Shown here in pieces: positions 8,902-17,212 of a stretch of DNA of 64,000 nucleotides. Made by a program: the position numbers and the translations under genes. The DNA comes from Actinomadura luteofluorescens (GTDB taxonomy: Bacteria > Actinomycetota > Actinomycetes > Streptosporangiales > Streptosporangiaceae): NCBI RefSeq assembly GCF_013409365.1, contig NZ_JACCBA010000001.1, positions 8,246,001-8,310,000 on the forward strand, written 5' to 3'. The notes under the pieces were generated by a model, which worked only from the letters and a program-made list of their open reading frames with translations, ran no database searches and was not told the origin of the DNA. Each line of letters begins with the position of its first letter. Within the stretch, counting starts at the first letter, position 1.

Positions 8902-8989
8902 GAGAGTCCACCGCGCCCACTCCGCCATCGGAGGCCAGCCACCGATCACCCGGCTGACCAACCTCCCTGGACATCACAGCTAGGGCGGA

Positions 8990-10017
8990 CTAGGGCGTGT
9001 TTTGAAAGGGGTCACAGCCACTCGTTGATTGCGGCGATATGGACGGTGGCCTGGTAGCGGACGGCGAGCTTGTCGTACCTGGTCGCTACCGCGCGGTGGC
9101 GTTTGAGCCGGTTGATACCGCACTCGACGGCATGGCGGCCGCGGTAGTCGACCGGGTCGAAGGCGGGCGGACGGCCACCGCGGCTGCCGCGCCGCTGCCG
9201 GTGTCCCGCCTGGTCGTCGGGCACCGGGATCGTGGCGGCGATGCCACGCCGACGCAGATGAGTGCGGATCGCGTGGGAGGAATAGGCCTTGTCGGCCCGC
9301 ACCCGCTCGGGCCGGGTCCGGGGACGGCCGCCCTCGGGACGGGCCACGCGGATGCCGGCCATCACCACCTCGAACTGCGGAGCGTCCCCGCGCTGCCCGG
9401 CGGTGATCACCAGCGACAACGGCTTTTGCCCTTGCTCGCAGGCCAGATGCAGTTTGGTCGACAACCCGCCCCGAGAACGCCCCAGCGCGTGATCGTCGGG
9501 CTCGTGGCTCACCCCTCCGGGCGGCTCGGCCTGCGCAGCCCCCTTTTGCGGGCGCCGGCAGCGTGCTGGTGCGCCCGCATGACGGTGGAGTCCACGTTCA
9601 CCTCCCAGGTGATCAGCCCCGCCGAGTCCGCCCGGGTCTGCAGGGCGGCCAGGACGCGCGCCCAGGTGCCATCGCGCTGCCATCGGCGAAACAACCCGTA
9701 CACCGTCTGCTAGGGCCCGTACTGCACGGGCACGTCCCGCCACGGGGAACCGACCCGCACCCGCCATCGGATGCCGTCGATGAGTTGCCGCCTGCTCCAT
9801 TTCGGCGGACGACCTGTCGGCCTGGGGGCCGGCAGCAACGGCTCCAGCACCGCCCACTGCACGTCGGTCAGGTCGAACCGCCTCGTCACCGCTAGGGTGG
9901 CCACGAGGTCTCCGGGACATTGGTCTTCTTGGTCGAAGAACCACCTACCGGAGACCTCACTGCGTCCCGGGCACTGACACGCCCACACCGCACGATCACT
10001 TACAAAACAGGCTCTAG
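8990..10017 (-). mobile_element. IS5-family element, copy 1 (inactive)
   Basis: Bounded by CTAG at 8990-8993 and 10014-10017 with imperfect inverted ends (CTAGGGCGTGTTTTGAAA on the left; complement CTAGAGCCTGTTTTGTAA on the right). It begins only 5 bp after the target duplication of the IS481 element. It carries one transposase gene that is broken. A related intact copy lies at 58886-59909. Confidence 0.8.
9012..9904 (-). pseudogene. IS5-family transposase, stop codon plus frameshift
   Basis: Compared with the intact copy at 58.9-59.8 kb, this one has an in-frame TAG at 9710-9712 (after RDVPVQYGP) and a frameshift near 9530 (after [11 protein letters not shown]). The three pieces together give the full transposase: [19 protein letters not shown] at the N-terminus, [16 protein letters not shown] with the first Asp, [19 protein letters not shown] with the second Asp, and [22 protein letters not shown] with the Glu. 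Dead gene. Confidence 0.9.
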
Positions 10018-10446
10018 CTGCTAATCAAGCCAACAGGTGGGCCAGGCCGACGTCAGCGCCCGAGCAGACGTCTCGGCGCACAAGGCAACGTCCAGCTCAT
10101 CGCTTTCGGTGCCGGTTCGGTTGTGGGTCATGCCCCGGTGCCGACGTCGAGCCTGGCAGGCCCATCCGGGCCGTGGCTCAAGAATCACAGCTCGGTTGCT
10201 TCTCAAGGGTCGTGACCAATGGTCTAGATGCATAACTTTAAGTTATGCATCAACCGATGGCCGGTGACGCATACCGACCGTAATATTCTTGGTGCTCCCC
10301 CGGCGGGCGCTCGCGCCGCCGATCACTCCTTCTCCTTGGACTCCTAACTGTGGGCGTGCGGCCGAAATGCGGTCTCGTCGGCATTCAGCGCGAGAGCCCT
10401 TCTCGCCCTTTCCGCTTTTGGGGCCCGCGCGTTATCGACGACTTGC
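10018..10446. other. Geneless stretch with a palindromic operator
   Basis: 430 bp between the IS5 end and the RsbW-like gene. I see no convincing coding frame. The only clear structure is the 25-bp palindrome at 10227-10251. A short minus-strand frame starts within the palindrome and runs into the IS end, so a divergent gene may have been cut off by the insertion; nothing in it is recognisable. Confidence 0.5.
10227..10251. promoter_or_regulatory. 25-bp perfect palindrome, likely repressor operator
   Basis: Twelve-base arms GATGCATAACTT and AAGTTATGCATC around a single T. It is AT-rich in a GC-rich region and is symmetric to the last base, like operators of dimeric MarR, HxlR or GntR regulators. 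It lies about 200 bp upstream of the ATPase gene at 10447 and next to the IS5 end, so it may originally have served a divergent gene lost on the left. Confidence 0.6.
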
Positions 10447-11283
10447 ATGGAAAGCGATGTTATGCCGGAAAAGCCGCATACGCCGGGAACAGCGGGGACA
10501 AAGCTGGCCGAGGGCGCGTTTTCGGCATGGCCCTTGCCGCCCGGCCCAAGGGCGGCGGCGGTCGCGCGTGCCGTCGTCCGGTCGGTGCTCGACGAGCTGG
10601 ATCTGCCCTCGGAAATCGTGAGCGACGCGCAGACGATCATCTCCGAGCTCGCCACCAACGCCGTCGTGCACGGCGACCGGGAGAGCGCCGAGGTGTGGGC
10701 GTACCTCAGCCGCCACCCTTCTCCTCGGCTCAACCTCAAGGTGTTCGACGCCGCGCCCTGGCGGGGGAGCGGCGCCGCCGACCCGGCGGCCACCGTCACA
10801 CCGACCGCGCCGATCACCGGTGAGCAGGCCTCTGACGCCTACAGGGGCCGCGGCCTGATGCTCGTGAACGCGCTGACCGGGGAGGCCGGCGGATGCTGGG
10901 GCATCCACCCCACCCGGCGTCGGCTCGGCCCGGACCCCGTGCCCGGCAAGGCCGTCTACTTCACGGTCCCGCTGCCGAAGTCGTCCGCGGCCGCCCTGCC
11001 CCCGCCCGCCCCGGGCCCGCTGCCCGAACGGCTCCGCGAGCTCGCCGGCGCGCGCGGGCTGCGGTCCCTCGTCTCGCTCGGCGAGGCGACAGTGGTGCAC
11101 TTCGGCGCCGGACTGTGGGTCTGGGTGAAGGACCGGGCACTGCTCTGCGAGCTGCCGGGGCGCGGCCTCGTCCGGTACCCGCCCTCTGATGCGGTCGAGG
11201 TCGTCGAGCAGATGGTCCGGCTGTGTGAGGAGAGCACAGCCGACGGTGCCGCCCCGCTCGTCCCGTCGTGGGACATGTGCTGA
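10447..11283 (+). CDS. RsbW/SpoIIAB-like anti-sigma ATPase with C-terminal extension
   Basis: 278 residues. Residues about 35-175 form a HATPase domain of the anti-sigma type: N-box ISELATNAVVHG (Asn71, His75) and G-box YRGRGLMLVNAL near residue 132. Such proteins bind a sigma factor or an STAS antagonist and phosphorylate the latter. The last 100 residues are an additional domain of unknown role with an ARGLRSLVSLGE stretch. ATG at 10462 is an alternative start. Stand-alone RsbW-like proteins are abundant in actinomycetes; no partner is adjacent, though an STAS protein is encoded at 37919. Confidence 0.8.
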   Translation: MESDVMPEKPHTPGTAGTKLAEGAFSAWPLPPGPRAAAVARAVVRSVLDELDLPSEIVSDAQTIISELATNAVVHGDRESAEVWAYLSRHPSPRLNLKVFDAAPWRGSGAADPAATVTPTAPITGEQASDAYRGRGLMLVNALTGEAGGCWGIHPTRRRLGPDPVPGKAVYFTVPLPKSSAAALPPPAPGPLPERLRELAGARGLRSLVSLGEATVVHFGAGLWVWVKDRALLCELPGRGLVRYPPSDAVEVVEQMVRLCEESTADGAAPLVPSWDMC

Positions 11284-11680
11284 TCGGAGGCCGCCTCCAC
11301 CGATTCTCGGGCCGGTCCGCCCAGATCCTCCGAACGTGCCGGAGGTGGTGGCAATCACAGCGCGGCGGGCAGCCCGAAGGCGGCGAACGCACTGGAGCCG
11401 AAGATTGTGACTTCGGCCGTGACCTCTTCCTCGACGGTCAACTGCAGCTCACGTGCGTTGAGGCCGTGCAAGATCGGCGCCCAAGCCTTGAAGATCGCCG
11501 TACGGCCCTGGTAAACGCGGGTCCGGCGCCCGCGTGGCCATTGCGACGGCGGCTCCTCGTCGGCCTACTGCAGAGCCCCCGTGCCGACGCCGACCACCGC
11601 CCTGCGACCGTGTCTGAGCAGACGGCACTACCCGCTGGAACAACTTGCCCGCTCATCTAGGACGCTGCGGCGCTGGGGAT
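11284..11680. other. Intergenic region without recognisable gene
   Basis: Nearly 400 bp between the end of the ATPase gene and the convergent amidohydrolase gene. Short frames are present on both strands but none has a ribosome site or a recognisable motif. No strong hairpin was noticed. Confidence 0.4.
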
Positions 11681-13216
11681 TCACAGCGTGTAGATGGTGC
11701 GCCCTTCAAGGATGGTCCTTAGGCAGGTGGGATCTTCGGTTTCGGGATCCATGGCGGGCAGACGGGTGCCGGGATCCAATGCCGTGCAGTTCCAGATGGC
11801 GAGAGAGCCCGGTTTCCCTGGCGCCAGGGATCCGCCATCGCGGCCGGCCGCCCGCCACCCGCCGATGGTGTGGGCACGAACTGCTTCGGCTACCGTGATC
11901 CTCTGCTCGGGGTTGTGATGGTTGACGGCGGCGCGGATGGCCTGCCAGGGGCCCATCGGCATGATGGGGGAGTCCGAGCTGAGTGCGAGCGGTACTCCCG
12001 CGTCAAGGAGTGCCCGGAACGGATTCATCGACCTTGCCCTGGCTCCGCCGAGCCGGTTTGCGTACATGCCGCCGGTCCCACCCCAGAGTGCGTCGGCGAT
12101 CGGTTGGACGCTGGCCGTGATCCCCAGCCTGGCCATGACCGCGATCATGTCGGCGTCGAGCATTTCGACGTGCTCCAGCCGGTGGTGGGCAGCCCTGATG
12201 CGTTCAGTCCCGATGAGGATCGCCGCGACTTCGAAGCCGCGCAGGACGGTCTGCAGCGCACCGTCGCCGATGGCGTGGAACCCGGCTTGGAGGCCCTGGC
12301 CGGTGCAGTCCAGGACATGCTCGGTTACCTCTGCGACGGTCCGGTAACCGTGGCCGGTGTTTGCGGGTTCGTCGGTGTAGGGGCTGGTCAGGCAGGCGGT
12401 GTGCGATCCGATCGAGCCGTCGGCCAGGAGGTCGCCGGCCAGGCCGGCCAGGCCGTGCCGGCGGGCGAGTGCGGTGGCGCCGATCTCGCCCCAGTAACCA
12501 ATCACCTCCGGTAGGGGCTCGCTGCGGGCCAGTTCAAGGAGCGCGGAAAGGTCGTCCTCGCTGGACAGGCCCGGTGCGGCGTTCTCGTGCAGGCAGCCGA
12601 TGCCGCGCCGGGCCGCCTCCCGCAGCGTTCGGCGCTGGACGCGGCGGCGCTGCTGTGCGGTGAGGCTGTCAAAGGCGTACCGGCGGATGATGTGGTGCGC
12701 GTCCAGCCTCACCGGCTCTTCCGGCTCGAAGCCGGTGTGCGTGCGGGCCTGTGGGACGGCTGCCAGCAGTGCCGTGGACACGACCGCGGAGTGGGCGTCG
12801 GTCCTGGACAGGTAACAGGCCGCTCCGCGGGCGGCGGCGTCGAGTTCAGCGGTGGTGGGGGGTCGGCGCTCTGGCCAGCGGGTCTCGTCCCAGCCGTGGC
12901 CGATCAGGATCTCGTCCGGGCGTGCGGCGGCATGTTCGGCGAGCCGCCGCAGCGCTTCCCCTAAGGACGGGCAGCCGGTGAGGTCCAGTCCGTCCAGCGC
13001 CACCCCGGTCGCGGTGACATGGACATGGGTGTCGACGAAGGCGGGGGTGACCAGCGCGCCGGCAAGGTCCACGACCTGGTCGGCCCCGTGACCATCGGCC
13101 TCGGGGTCCTGATCGCGGCCCACCCAGACGATGGTGTCGCCCTGTAGCAACAGCGCCGTTGCGGCATCGTCCACGGGTGAGTGGACGATGCCGCCCCGGT
13201 ACAGCACACGTGACAT
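11681..13216 (-). CDS. YtcJ-like metal-dependent amidohydrolase
   Basis: 511 residues, ATG preceded by AAAGGGGGA. Amidohydrolase superfamily: HxH metal site in VDTHVHVTATG near residue 62, further ligands in CLHENA, HAIGDGAL and LEHVEM, and the terminal Asp in LSSDSPIMPMGP. The N- and C-terminal strands (YRGGIVHSP; LAPGKPGSLAIWN) form the flanking beta-sandwich. Relatives hydrolyse N-formyl or other N-acyl amines, but substrates vary. It is the last gene of a minus-strand unit after an amino-acid-type ABC importer, 16 nt beyond the ATPase gene, so the imported compound is likely an acylated or amide-containing amino acid. Confidence 0.88.
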   Translation of the reverse strand: MSRVLYRGGIVHSPVDDAATALLLQGDTIVWVGRDQDPEADGHGADQVVDLAGALVTPAFVDTHVHVTATGVALDGLDLTGCPSLGEALRRLAEHAAARPDEILIGHGWDETRWPERRPPTTAELDAAARGAACYLSRTDAHSAVVSTALLAAVPQARTHTGFEPEEPVRLDAHHIIRRYAFDSLTAQQRRRVQRRTLREAARRGIGCLHENAAPGLSSEDDLSALLELARSEPLPEVIGYWGEIGATALARRHGLAGLAGDLLADGSIGSHTACLTSPYTDEPANTGHGYRTVAEVTEHVLDCTGQGLQAGFHAIGDGALQTVLRGFEVAAILIGTERIRAAHHRLEHVEMLDADMIAVMARLGITASVQPIADALWGGTGGMYANRLGGARARSMNPFRALLDAGVPLALSSDSPIMPMGPWQAIRAAVNHHNPEQRITVAEAVRAHTIGGWRAAGRDGGSLAPGKPGSLAIWNCTALDPGTRLPAMDPETEDPTCLRTILEGRTIYTL

Positions 13217-13232
13217 TCGCGTCCCCCTTTGT

Positions 13233-13964
13233 TCAGCGTTCGAGTACTGCGCGCAGAAAGGCCCGTGCCCGCGGCGTGGCCGGTTCGTCGAGGACGGCCT
13301 GTGGCCTGCCCTGTTCGATGATCCCGCCGTCGGCGACCAGGACCACGCGGTCGGCGACCTTGCGGGCGAACTGCATCTCGTGGGTGACGACGAGCATGGT
13401 CATGCCCTCGGCTGCCAGCGTCCGCATGACCTCCAGGACCTCACCGACGAGTTCGGGGTCGAGCGCGGAGGTCGGCTCGTCGAACAGCATGAGCTGGGGG
13501 CGCATCGCGAGCGCGCGGGCGATCGCGACCCGCTGCCGCTGCCCTCCCGACAAGCTGGACGGGAAGGCGTCGCACTTGTCGGAGAGGCCGACCTTGTCCA
13601 GCAGTTGATGAGCCTCCTCCCGGACTTTGTCGCGCTGCCCTCCCGCCACCTTGACCGGCGCGCACATGACGTTGCCGAGCACCGTCATGTGGGGGAAGAG
13701 GTTGAAGTTCTGGAAGACCATCCCGACATTGCGGCGGATGCGGTTGAGCGGGCCCGGCTGGTAGGAGAGCCGTTCGCCGCTGATGTCGATGGTCCCCGCG
13801 TCGAGCCGTTCCAGGCCGTTCACACAGCGCAACAAGGTGCTCTTACCCGCCCCGGACGGTCCGATGAGCACGACCACTTCGCTCTGGCGCACATCCAGGT
13901 CGACGTCCTGGAACACCGCGAGCGGCCCGAAGGCCTTGGTTGCCCCGCGGATCTGGACCAGCAT
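13233..13964 (-). CDS. Polar amino-acid ABC transporter ATP-binding protein (GlnQ/HisP type)
   Basis: 243 residues. Walker A GPSGAGKST near residue 38, Q-loop MVFQNFNLFPHMTV, signature LSGGQRQRVAIARAL, Walker B LMLFDEPTSALDP and switch histidine VVTHEMQFA are all intact. Its start codon overlaps the permease stop (ATGA). It powers uptake of a polar amino acid or related compound. Confidence 0.93.
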   Translation of the reverse strand: MLVQIRGATKAFGPLAVFQDVDLDVRQSEVVVLIGPSGAGKSTLLRCVNGLERLDAGTIDISGERLSYQPGPLNRIRRNVGMVFQNFNLFPHMTVLGNVMCAPVKVAGGQRDKVREEAHQLLDKVGLSDKCDAFPSSLSGGQRQRVAIARALAMRPQLMLFDEPTSALDPELVGEVLEVMRTLAAEGMTMLVVTHEMQFARKVADRVVLVADGGIIEQGRPQAVLDEPATPRARAFLRAVLER

Positions 13965-14617
13965 CAGACGCCGTACCTTCCCAAGCGCCGTTCCAACATT
14001 CGGACGCCTCCCGACAACAGCAGGACGATGGCGAGGTAGTAGATCCCGACTATCACGAAGAACTCCAGCGGCCGGAACTTCTCCGCGGCCACGATCTGCG
14101 CGGTCCGGAACAGTTCGGCGACGGTGATGAACGCCGCGACGGAGGTGTCCTTCACCGCGATGATGAACTGGTTGCCCAGCGAGGGCAGGACGGTGCGCAG
14201 TGCCTGCGGCGCGACGACAAGGCGCATCGTCTTCCAGGAGCCCATGCCCAGTGAGCGGCCCGCCTCGACCTGCCCGGTGGGCACCGCCTGGATCCCGGAC
14301 CGGTAGATCTCTGCCACGTAGGCCGCGTTGTGGGCCGTCAGCCCTATCACACCGGCCCAGAACGCCTCGATGGTCAGGACCGAGGCCAGGCCGAAGTAGA
14401 TGATGAACAGCTGGGTGACCAGAGGCGTCCCCCGGATGAGGGCGATGTAGCCGGTCGCCGCTGCTCGCACTGTCCTCAGCCGACTCAGCCGGCAGTAGGC
14501 CAGGGCGGCGCCGAGGACGGCGGCGAGCACGATCGACCACAGCGCCAGCTGCAGCGTGAGCCACAGCGCCTGCAGGAAGGTCGGCGCGGTCTGGATGAAA
14601 TCGGAGAGCCAATGCAT
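13964..14617 (-). CDS. Polar amino-acid ABC transporter permease (HisM/GlnP type)
   Basis: 217 residues, five membrane helices. The ATPase-docking loop is seen in GQVEAGRSLGMGSWKTMRL, and IALIRGTPLVTQLFII is a family hallmark. Only one permease is encoded, so it should act as a homodimer. It lies 12 nt after the binding-protein gene. Confidence 0.93.
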   Translation of the reverse strand: MHWLSDFIQTAPTFLQALWLTLQLALWSIVLAAVLGAALAYCRLSRLRTVRAAATGYIALIRGTPLVTQLFIIYFGLASVLTIEAFWAGVIGLTAHNAAYVAEIYRSGIQAVPTGQVEAGRSLGMGSWKTMRLVVAPQALRTVLPSLGNQFIIAVKDTSVAAFITVAELFRTAQIVAAEKFRPLEFFVIVGIYYLAIVLLLSGGVRMLERRLGRYGV

Positions 14618-14629
14618 GAAGGGCGGCTC

Positions 14630-15514
14630 TCACGGTTGGGTGGGGGAGATGCCGAACCAGTGCTGGAAGATTCTGGTGTAGGTGCCGTCGGCCTTCATGT
14701 CGGTGAGCGCCTTGTTGACGGCCGTCAGCAGCCTGCGGTGCTTCTTGCGGACTGGGATGGCCGCTGAGTTGTCCAGCAGCGCTGGCCCCACCGGCTTGAC
14801 CTGCATGCCGCCCTTCTTGGCGGCGTAGGCACCGACGAGCTTGTCGACGATCGCGGCGTCGGCGCGTCCGGTGGGAACGTCCTTGAGGGCGTCGACGTCA
14901 CTCTCATACGTCTTCACCTTCTCGACATTGGACCTCTTCTTCATCGCGGCTTCGAAGGTGCTGCCCAGTGGGACCCCGACCACGGCTCCGCGCAGGTCGT
15001 CGATGGATCGGGCGGTGGAGTCCGACTTCACCCACAGGAACGCGCCGGACTTGTAGTAGTCGGAGGAGAAGTCCACCACCTTCGCGCGCTCCGGTGTGTT
15101 GGTCATCGAGCCGACGATCGCGTCGTAGCGGCCCGCCTGGAGACCCGCGAGGAGGCTGTTGAACGCTCCGGTGGACGGCTTGGGCGTGAGCTTGAGCCGT
15201 TTCGCCACCTCCGTTCCGATGGCGACGTCGAACCCGGTGAGCTTGCCGTTCTCGTAGAAACTGAACGGGGCGAGCTGCCCGCTCAGGGCGAACGTGAACT
15301 CCCCATCGCTGACGAGTCCGTAACCGGAGTCTCCGCCGCTGCCCGAGCCGCCCTCGAGCCCGGCGCACCCGCCGAGCAGGACGGCCGCGATCACGATGGC
15401 ACCGCCCCGGACGGCCGCCCTCCTGCCCGCCCTCCGCCTGCCCGCCATCCGCCTGGCACCATCCTCTACGCATCGGCCGACTTTCCTGCGGCTACTGAGC
15501 GTGCTGACGATCAT
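14630..15514 (-). CDS. Polar amino-acid ABC transporter substrate-binding lipoprotein
   Basis: 294 residues. ATG at 15514 is chosen for the GGAG seven bases upstream. A basic N-region is followed by a hydrophobic segment and lipobox LLGGCAG, so the mature protein is lipid-anchored outside. The mature part follows the family 3 pattern: FTFALSGQLAPFSFYENGKLTGFDVAIGTEVAKRL, then GRYDAIVGSMTNTPERAKVVDFSSDYYKSG. The glycine and aspartate/arginine positions that grip an alpha-amino acid look conserved. First gene of the minus-strand transporter-amidohydrolase unit. Confidence 0.92.
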   Translation of the reverse strand: MIVSTLSSRRKVGRCVEDGARRMAGRRRAGRRAAVRGGAIVIAAVLLGGCAGLEGGSGSGGDSGYGLVSDGEFTFALSGQLAPFSFYENGKLTGFDVAIGTEVAKRLKLTPKPSTGAFNSLLAGLQAGRYDAIVGSMTNTPERAKVVDFSSDYYKSGAFLWVKSDSTARSIDDLRGAVVGVPLGSTFEAAMKKRSNVEKVKTYESDVDALKDVPTGRADAAIVDKLVGAYAAKKGGMQVKPVGPALLDNSAAIPVRKKHRRLLTAVNKALTDMKADGTYTRIFQHWFGISPTQP

Positions 15515-15847
15515 GGTCAAACTCCATGTTCGGTCTTGATGGGTTGGGAAGCCCTCTCGCACACCACTTCAACCAGTCAGGGTCTTTGGCGGGCGCGCCC
15601 GCCGCTCTTCTCGGTCACCGTTCGGCGACCCTGCCCAGCCCCGCCTTGCGGGGACCGACGGACTCGCAGCCCTTGCCATGCCGGTCCCCGCGCCCTATGC
15701 GACCAGCGTCGGTCCGGCCCCCGACGGCCATCGCTTCGGTGGCCACGGCCCTTGCCTCCTCCCACGAATCGCGTAATGCTGTATACAGCACACTGCATCC
15801 TGTGTTCTCGTCAAGAGGGTGAGGCAAGGAATATGAAGGAGAGGGAG
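15515..15847. promoter_or_regulatory. Divergent promoter region between transporter operon and gcvPA
   Basis: 333 bp between divergent genes. On the plus strand TTGCCT (15752-15757) and TAATGC (15774-15779) are 16 bp apart, a plausible promoter for gcvPA. The 14-bp palindrome at 15777-15790 overlaps its -10 region. No promoter toward the transporter stands out. Confidence 0.45.
15777..15790. promoter_or_regulatory. GntR-type operator TGCTGTATACAGCA
   Basis: Perfect 14-bp palindrome with the GTATAC core typical of FCD/FadR-like GntR regulators. It lies between the divergent amino-acid transporter and gcvPA, and a FCD-GntR gene is the next regulator downstream (17524). I infer that this regulator controls both directions. 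Confidence 0.65.
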
Positions 15848-17212
15848 ATGAACGCGCACCCCTACATCCCGAACTCGGTGCCCGGGGTGAAGCGGGAGAT
15901 GCTGGCGGCGATCGGCGCGCGGAGCGTCGAGGACTTCTACGCGGACGTGCCCGGCCGCATCCGGCTGGACCGCCCGTTGGACCTGCCGCCTCCGCTGCGC
16001 TCGGAGGCCGAGCTGGTCCGGCACGTCGGCGGGCTGCTGCGGCGCAACACCAGCGCGGAGGAGGCGCTGAGCTTCCTCGGCGCCGGGTGCTACCACCACC
16101 ACGTGCCCGCGGTGGTCGACGAGGTGGTCAACCGCAGCGAGTTCCTCACCGCTTACGCGGGCGAGCCGTACGAGGACCATGGCCGCTTCCAGGCGCTCTG
16201 GGAGTACCAGTCGCTGATGGGCGAGCTGCTGGAGATGGACGTCGTGAGCGTGCCGGTGTACGACGGCTACCAGGCCGCCGCCACGGCGCTGCGCATGGCG
16301 GGACGGATCACCGGCCGCCGGAGGCTGCTGCTGGTGACGGCCGTCGCCCCGGGCAGGCTTTCCAAGATCGAGGACTATGTCCGTCCGGACCACGACGTGG
16401 TCCTCGTGCCGGTGGACCCCGCCACCGGGCTGGCCGACCCGACTGCGGTGCGGGCGGCTCTGGCGGACAGCGACGTCGCGGCGGTGTTCGCCGAGGCGCC
16501 CTCCGCGTCGGGGATCCTGGATCCCGCCCTCCCGTCGCTGGCCGAGGTGGCGCACGAGGCCGGGGCCCTGTACGTCGTGGGCTGCAACCCGATCTCGCTG
16601 GGGGCGGTGACCCCGCCGTCGCAGTACGGCGCCGACATCGTCTGCGGCGACATCCAGCCCCTCGGGCTGCCCATGAGCTTCGGCGGGATGAACGGCGGCT
16701 TCATAGCGACGCGGGACGAGGAACTCTACGTGGGCGAGTTCCCCTCCCGGCTGTTCGGCCTGGCGCCCACCAGCGTCGAGGGCGAGTACGGCTTCGGTGA
16801 CGTGGCCTACGAGCGCACCTCCTTCGCCGTCCGCGAGGAGGGCAAGGAGTGGGTGGGCACCGCCGCCGCCCTGAACGGCATCGCCGCCGGGGTCTACCTG
16901 GCGCTGATGGGGCCGCAGGGCATGCGCGAGGTCGCCGAGACGATCCTGGCGAACACCCGGTACGCGCTGGACCGGCTGGCCGAGGTGCCCGGAGTGGAGA
17001 CCCCCTACGCGGACGCCCCCCACTTCGCCGACTTCACGCTCCGCTTCACCGGCTCGCGGACCGCCGCCGAGATCGGCGAGGCGCTGCTGGAGCACGGGAT
17101 CTTCGGCGGCAGGGTCCTGTCCGGGACCGACGCCCTGTACTGCGTCACCGAGATCCACACCAAGGACGACATCGACCGGCTGGCCGAGACCCTCCAGGAG
17201 ATCGCCAAGTGA
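15848..17212 (+). CDS. gcvPA: Glycine dehydrogenase (decarboxylating) subunit 1, P-protein alpha
   Basis: 454 residues from the ATG with AAGGAGAGGG just upstream; an ATG 15 bases earlier is possible. Begins YIPNSVPGVKREMLAAIG and has FLGAGCYHHHVPAVVD, SRTPYEDHGRFQALWEYQ-like TAYAGEPYEDHGRFQ, and SFGGMNGGFIA, all typical of the alpha subunit of two-subunit glycine decarboxylase. In that enzyme the PLP lysine is on the beta subunit. No gcvPB, gcvT or gcvH is nearby; a GTG overlapping the stop opens only a short unrecognisable frame. It may work with partners elsewhere or act on another amine. Confidence 0.88.
   Translation: MNAHPYIPNSVPGVKREMLAAIGARSVEDFYADVPGRIRLDRPLDLPPPLRSEAELVRHVGGLLRRNTSAEEALSFLGAGCYHHHVPAVVDEVVNRSEFLTAYAGEPYEDHGRFQALWEYQSLMGELLEMDVVSVPVYDGYQAAATALRMAGRITGRRRLLLVTAVAPGRLSKIEDYVRPDHDVVLVPVDPATGLADPTAVRAALADSDVAAVFAEAPSASGILDPALPSLAEVAHEAGALYVVGCNPISLGAVTPPSQYGADIVCGDIQPLGLPMSFGGMNGGFIATRDEELYVGEFPSRLFGLAPTSVEGEYGFGDVAYERTSFAVREEGKEWVGTAAALNGIAAGVYLALMGPQGMREVAETILANTRYALDRLAEVPGVETPYADAPHFADFTLRFTGSRTAAEIGEALLEHGIFGGRVLSGTDALYCVTEIHTKDDIDRLAETLQEIAK

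Larger units (their letters stand above)
7527..8908 (+). mobile_element. Complete IS110-family element inserted in the IS481 transposase
   Basis: The boundaries follow from joining the two halves of the interrupted transposase (YNH at 7526 to HRAHSA at 8909), giving an element of about 1382 bp. There are no terminal inverted repeats and no clear target duplication, as known for IS110. About 298 bp of non-coding DNA lie upstream of the transposase and only about 7 bp downstream, the arrangement of IS110-group elements whose left end encodes a bridge RNA. The junction may be off by a base or two because a C is shared. Confidence 0.85.
6489..8978 (+). mobile_element. IS481-family insertion sequence, split by a nested IS110 element
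   Basis: The ends are a perfect 20-bp inverted repeat (TGTGATGTCCAGGGAGGTTG at 6489-6508, its complement at 8959-8978). The flanks carry the same 6 bp, GCTAGG, at 6483-6488 and 8979-8984. IS481 elements are known to target NCTAGN and duplicate 6 bp, so both ends and the target site are the expected ones. The element encodes one transposase, now frameshifted and interrupted at 7527-8908 by an IS110 element. Confidence 0.93.
6604..8983 (+). pseudogene. IS481-family transposase, frameshifted and interrupted
   Basis: Starts MSHANAALTPRARLRLAQLV with an N-terminal helix-turn-helix, then an RVE/DDE core: HVDVTKFGNIPDGGGH with the first Asp, VIDDHSRLAY, VLSDNGSAYRS with the second Asp, and RPYRPQTNGKIERFHRT with the catalytic Glu. 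One base appears lost near 6790, moving the N-terminal 60 residues out of frame with the core. The frame stops at YNH (7521-7526), where the IS110 element enters, and resumes at 8909 with HRAHSAIGG and TNLPGHHS. Its stop codon TAG lies in the target duplication. Confidence 0.9.
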
